Assembly (NCBI GenBank): GCA_018340805.1
Contig: JACMZG010001870.1
Coordinates: 19,139,558-19,203,557 of the forward strand
Direction of reading: 5' to 3'
Source of the DNA: Microvelia longipes
Lineage: Eukaryota > Arthropoda > Insecta > Hemiptera > Veliidae
DNA length: 64,000 bases
Below, piece by piece: positions 60,105 to 64,000 of the stretch. A program made the translations under genes and the position numbers. Numbering within the stretch: the first letter of the stretch is position 1; every line of letters begins with the position of its first letter. The notes beneath the pieces were generated by a model that saw nothing but the letters and a program-made list of their open reading frames with translations, did not search any database and was not told the origin of the DNA.

Positions 60105-60790
60105 AACTTTTCCTCATTATACCGTAGGTATAAATTCCTCAATCCTCATTTATACCGTAGTTACCGTAGGTAAAATATTCCTCACACTTCCTCATTATTA
60201 TACCGTAGGTATAAAATATTCCTCCTCAATTCCTCATTTATACCGTAGTATAAATATTCCTCAATTCCTCATTTATACCGTAGTATAAATAATTCCTCAC
60301 TTCCTCATTTATAGGTTTAAAATTCCGTATAAATAATTCTCTCATATATACCCTGTAGTATAAATATTCCTTAATTCTCATTTATACCGTAGGTATATTC
60401 TCAAATTCTTATTTATACCATAGGTATAAATATTCCTTATTTATACCATAGGTATAAATATTCCTAGGTATAAATATTCCTTCAATTCCTCATTTATACC
60501 GTAGGTATAAATATTCGTAATATTTCCTTAATTCCTCATTTATACGTAGGTATAAAATATCCTCATTCCTCTTTATATACCGTATGTATAAATATTCCTC
60601 AATTCCTCATTTATACCGTAGGTTTAAATATTCCCTCACTTCCTCATTTATACCGTAGGTAATAATATTCTCAATTCATTTATACCGTAGGTATAAATAT
60701 TCCTCAATTCCTCATTTATACCGTAGGTATAAATATTCCTCAATTCCTCATTTATACCGCAGGAAAATATACAAATTCCTCATTTTACCG
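60105..60790 (-). repeat. ~36-bp minisatellite derived from the family Y tail
   Basis: About 18 imperfect copies of TTTATACCGTAGGTATAAAT plus ATTCCTCAATTCCTCA. The unit is the palindromic tail of family Y (single in other copies, such as 11325-11341). It joins the Y copy at 60791 without a gap. Many units carry 1-3 bp indels. Confidence 0.9.
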
Positions 60791-61505
60791 TAGGACGTAT
60801 GTGTTTGCAAAAAAATCGTACTGGAATTATCGTTTCAGGCGTTTTAAGGCCTCCTGATGGTTTCGCAAAGTTGTCTGTCAGTATGTGTTGTGTTGTGTGT
60901 GTGTGGTGTGTGTGTGTCTGTTATCATCGCAGCGGCAGCGCCTTGTCTGTTAGGTATTTATGCTAAAGAATTGTAATTTTGTACAAAAATTAGACTACTG
61001 CTGTAGTTGGGCTATTCAAAACATATTTTTTATGACGTCATTAACCCGCAATAATGACAGCAAAATTTTCGAAAAAACATAAAACGCGGAAAAATGATGC
61101 GATTGGATTGAGATTTAGCACGCATGTGACTAGTATAAGACTAACATATGTGATGTTTCATTCTATTATCAGCATTAGTTTAATTTTTATAGATTAACTT
61201 GTGTACGTTTTACACAAAATTGGAAAATGGTCCAATTGAGTTGAAATTTGGTAAACGTGTATTTATCATTACTTAGTAAATAAGTACACTAAGTATCGTT
61301 TCAATACGACAAGTATATCCATGATTTTTGTTGGACCATAAAAATTAAGGAGCTTTGAGCGTAGTACAGAACGGGTGACCGCTGAGAATGATACGAATGC
61401 ATTTACAATAAGAAGACGAGCGAAGCGTGTCCGAAGCAGGTAGGATGAGGGTAGCGAATCCGATGTAAGGAGGAAAAGTTACGAGGCTCCCTGTACCCGT
61501 TTTTT
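60791..61505 (-). mobile_element. Family Y, full-length copy with expanded tail
   Basis: Reverse of 10593-11341: AATTATCGTTTCAGGCGTTT, AAAGTTGTCTGTCAGTATGT, ATGACGTCATTAACCCGCAA, hairpins AGACGAGCGAAGCGTGTCC and AGGATGAGGGTAGCGAATCC, and the end CTCCCTGTACCCG. Family start and tail are both present. Confidence 0.82.
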
Positions 61506-61634
61506 TAGGATGACTTCACACAGACCTTATGGATTATTTTCATGACAAATTTTTCGGGGGATCTAAGTATATATTAACTACTATGGATTAAAGATTTAGG
61601 TCTTCCGGTGGTGACCGCGTCGATGTAGATGAAG

Positions 61635-61677
61635 AATCCGAGTTTCGCTTTCACTGTGGGAGGCATCTTCAGGATGT
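61635..61677 (-). ncRNA. Degenerate hammerhead motif, left arm
   Basis: Same motif as 61768-61811 on the minus strand, but one base is missing in the helix I strand before CTGAAGA and the G of the cleavage triplet is lost (ACTC in place of ACGTC). Probably inactive unless these are assembly errors. Confidence 0.5.
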
Positions 61678-61767
61678 AGGACATCATGGATAGAAACGCA
61701 ATGCTGCTACAAAACTGAACTGAACAGTTCAGTTTGTAAGAGCATGCGTTTCTATCCATGATGTCCT

Positions 61768-61811
61768 AATCCCTGAAGATGCCTCCCACAGTGGAAGCGA
61801 AACGTCGGATT
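61768..61811 (+). ncRNA. Hammerhead-like ribozyme motif, right arm
   Basis: Helix I AATCC (61768-61772) pairs perfectly with GGATT (61807-61811). Core CTGAAGA (61773-61779), one extra T, helix II GCCTCC-CACAGT-GGAAGC (one mismatch), GAAA (61799-61802), helix III ACGT with no loop, and cleavage triplet GTC (C at 61806). All invariant core residues are present with N7 = A. Confidence 0.6.
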
Positions 61812-61900
61812 TTTCATCTACCTCGACGCGGTCACCACCGGAAGACCTAAATCTTCATGACAACAACCGCGGAAGCCTACGAGTTTATTACTATGGATTA

Positions 61901-62351
61901 TTAACCAAAAAGAAAATAAATTAACTATCGAGAGTTTCCTTCAGATGAAAAAACAAATAAGATGCTGGGGTTGCTAAAGAAGTAAATTTAGAAATACGAA
62001 GAAGAAATATCAAATCTTAGTTTTTGTCATGTTTGATGAGATATTTAAAACTGGTTTATGACCTAATTATAATGAAGTACAGAAATGTCTACGTTTAGAG
62101 AGTTTAAGTGAAGATTATGTTTGGCTCCACTTTCCCAGTAGAAATTATTACTTAAGACCTTTACATATATTTTTAGACACTACATGATATGTATATTTAT
62201 TTAGACACATACATTTTATTGCCCGACCCGTTTGGTAGTCAACTTCCCTTAATTTAGCGTCACAGGTATGAGAAATTAGCGGATAAGAAACTTGTGCTGT
62301 TGAAAGTTGTCACTTAAGTTTTTACAACACATTTTAAAAATATCTTGCAAG
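61901..62351. other. Intergenic or intron, nothing recognised
   Basis: No repeats recognised. The last ~40 bases before 62352 are pyrimidine-containing and end TTGCAAG, a possible acceptor. Confidence 0.35.
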
Positions 62352-62530
62352 GGTGTGAAGGAGTGGCCATTCTTGCTGCTCTCAACGATCATCATCAACA
62401 AAAACTCACTGACATAAATTTCCTGTTTCTTTCACACTTATTCAAAGAAGTCAAAAAAGAAATTTATGGAAGAACCAAACCAAAAGACACCAATGCAAGC
62501 AAATGCAAACCGAAAGAAACAAGATTATAG
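62352..62530 (+). CDS. Possible terminal exon, unidentified
   Basis: An open stretch of ~59 codons after a possible acceptor (CTTGCAAG) ends in TAG. Composition is protein-like (GVAILAALNDHHQQKLTD), and two AATAAA signals follow within 60 bp (62570 and 62595). If spliced after AG at 62350-62351 it starts in phase 1, which matches the phase-1 donor at 52197, creating an Arg codon at the join. That link is inference with a one-in-three chance of agreement by luck, over a 10-kb intron. No family recognised. Confidence 0.3.
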
Positions 62531-63273
62531 TAACGTTTTACGATAGCGTAGGAGCGTTTACAAGATGAAAAATAAAACCTAAAAGATGAAAAATAAAACT
62601 GAAAAAAACATTTTTAGACCTAGTCTTAGATTGTCGAAACAAAATAAAGTATGAACAAAATAAAAGTGTTTATGAAGATATTAATCTTTTATGAAATACA
62701 AATAATAAAGTTTCTTTTATCAGAACGACAATAAAGGTTCAAGTCAAACTTCATAAAATATATATAAAATTCATATAATATATTTGAGTCTTCTGTGTTA
62801 AGTTGGGTGTTTGAACAAATAAGAAAGAAACCCTCAATTGTTTTTTCTAAACATTTTATAATAAAAATAATATATACCCTAAAGTAGAGTGAAATAAAAA
62901 TAAAAGAGAAATGAGTGAAAAAATAAAGTTTGATACAATAAATTATTTTAAAACTGAAGAAAAAGTATGACTCAATATCCCAGAAATAAAGTTATAGAAC
63001 TTTTTAGTTTTACTCATAAAGAGTTTTTCTATTTCTTCATTATTAATTGTCTATCAGTACGTTATCGCTTTGTCCTTAAGCGATTAATTTATTATTATTA
63101 TCCATATTAAAGTATATTTTAAGATATAGTAAGTCATAATTTAATTTATTTTTCCCCATATTTTTCCATATCTTAGGTGTTCCAATGTTGGTATTAAGGT
63201 ATTTTAGGGTTAAGGTATTTTTAATAAACACAGTCTGAAGTAATAATAAGTATTAATATAATAATAAGTCTGT
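62531..63273. other. Intergenic, nothing recognised
   Basis: A+T-rich with AATAAA-like signals near 62570-62645; no gene or repeat recognised beyond the candidate exon. Confidence 0.4.
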
Positions 63274-63316
63274 TAACATCTCTGATGATGACTTAAAGTC
63301 GAAACTGGTTTGTTAT
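63274..63316 (+). ncRNA. Hammerhead-like core, weak
   Basis: CTGATGA (63282-63288), one extra T, helix II GACT-TAA-AGTC, GAAA (63301-63304), ACTGGT and a possible GTT cleavage triplet. Helix I could be TAACA/TGTTA, but it is set back by three bases (TCT) from the core, so the fold is doubtful. Confidence 0.35.
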
Positions 63317-64000
63317 ATCTTTTTATATTGTGTGGTTGACAATATATTAATAGTTTTTAATTCAAGAGTGATTTTTTCAATTAACATCATGGTGAGTCTA
63401 TACCACAAAATCTCCGTCAAAACAACTAAGGATATAATAATTAGTAATAAAAACTAGTGGTATAGTGCTAATGAATTTCATTTGTAGTCGTGTAAGTTAA
63501 TAAATTTAAGTTCAAACTAAATCTAATAAACTAAAATTCGATATTAATTCTGAGTGGCTAGCATGACTTCTCGCAGTATGCCAAGAGTTTTTGTTTCGAT
63601 TCGAAAAAGTCATTGAGGGCGATCGAGCGCCATTTTATAACTCTTAGGATTTATGATTCTTTTTCAGGAAATAAGTTGTGAAATATACGGGGAATATTTA
63701 CAAGAAGAGGAGGACATACAAATTCGATTTAGATCCCAAAAACATACCAGACTTTTGTTTCATTATAAGACGAGTTAAAGAAAGACAATTATTTGATTGT
63801 TAAGTCTTTTGAGACTGAAAAGGTTGTCCGATGGAATGAAGATCTTAATAGATTTAGGGACCGATAAAACATAAATTATATCAGCAAACTTAAACAAGAT
63901 TTTTTAAACGATTAATGGGCGTCCTAGCATTTTATAAAACAATAGGTCACAAGGTGTCCAACTGAGCTTGATTTTTGCGAAAGATTTCGTCTCGATCTGA
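63317..64000. other. Intergenic, nothing recognised
   Basis: No supportable feature up to the window end. Confidence 0.4.

Larger units (their letters stand above)
61591..61888. mobile_element. Inverted-repeat element with hammerheads and 12-bp TSD
   Basis: The arms pair from AAGATTTAGGTCTTCCGGTG (left, from 61591) to the reverse copy ending at 61855, round a centre with ACTGAACTGAACAGTTCAGT. Both sides are flanked by TACTATGGATTA (61579-61590 and 61889-61900), a 12-bp target duplication. Each arm has a hammerhead-like motif. A ~33-bp tail without a partner follows the right arm. Confidence 0.8.

Noticed and set aside
60105..60790. Regularly spaced repeats considered as a CRISPR array
   Set aside because: Units are contiguous with no unique spacers, derive from a transposon tail, and the genome is eukaryotic.

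Overview
This is nuclear DNA from an arthropod, most probably an insect. It is strongly A+T-rich, has no rRNA gene or complete tRNA gene, carries many long (TA)n arrays, and is packed with inverted-repeat transposons and decayed retroelements. The few gene pieces have GT/AG introns, a TATA box with an arthropod-type TCAGT initiator, and a secreted cystine-knot peptide. The species cannot be named from the sequence.

Only one complete gene is well supported. It is a two-exon gene for a 64-residue secreted six-cysteine (knottin-type) peptide, with exons at 33942-34025 and 35961-36071 and a clear core promoter just upstream. Its 1.9 kb intron holds two TA arrays and a full transposon copy. A histidine/asparagine/glutamine-rich internal exon (52029-52197) with a consensus donor is probable, and a possible terminal exon (62352-62530) would fit its phase. 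Weaker coding candidates lie at 51687-51911 and 45444-45644 (minus).

The rest is repeats. I named four recurring families for this annotation. W (11480-13133, 55744-56700, 57545-59280, plus fragments) is a composite element with a foldback end, tRNA-like A/B boxes and its own TA array. X (13186-13500, 30662-30968) also carries a TA array. Y (10593-11341, 16256-16563, 33060-33262, 35017-35716, 36172-36375, 54575-54715, 56712-57356, 60791-61505) carries repeated GCGAAGC mini-hairpins and ends in a palindromic unit that has expanded to a ~36-bp array at 60105-60790. Z (17808-20026) is a 2.2 kb foldback. There is also a multi-unit MITE at 7551-8115 whose second copy is split by a W insertion, a hAT-like MITE with perfect 8-bp target duplications (48260-48990), a short nested hAT-like MITE (21321-21483) and a GGCCCGTAT-ended MITE (46009-46644).

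Retroelement remains include an R1-clade non-LTR ORF2 remnant (27183-28640), a Penelope-like element C-terminus (53265-53715, minus), the 3' end of an LTR element (41514-41920) and an RT fragment with YVDD (42405-42600).

The most notable signal is a set of hammerhead-ribozyme-like motifs. Two lie in inverted-repeat elements with a copy in each arm (54778-55112 and 61591-61888), one canonical-core motif is at 39436-39483 (minus), and weaker ones are at 63274-63316, 35793-35830 and 26352-26400. The Penelope-like remnant near the first pair fits the known link between hammerheads and Penelope-type terminal repeats.
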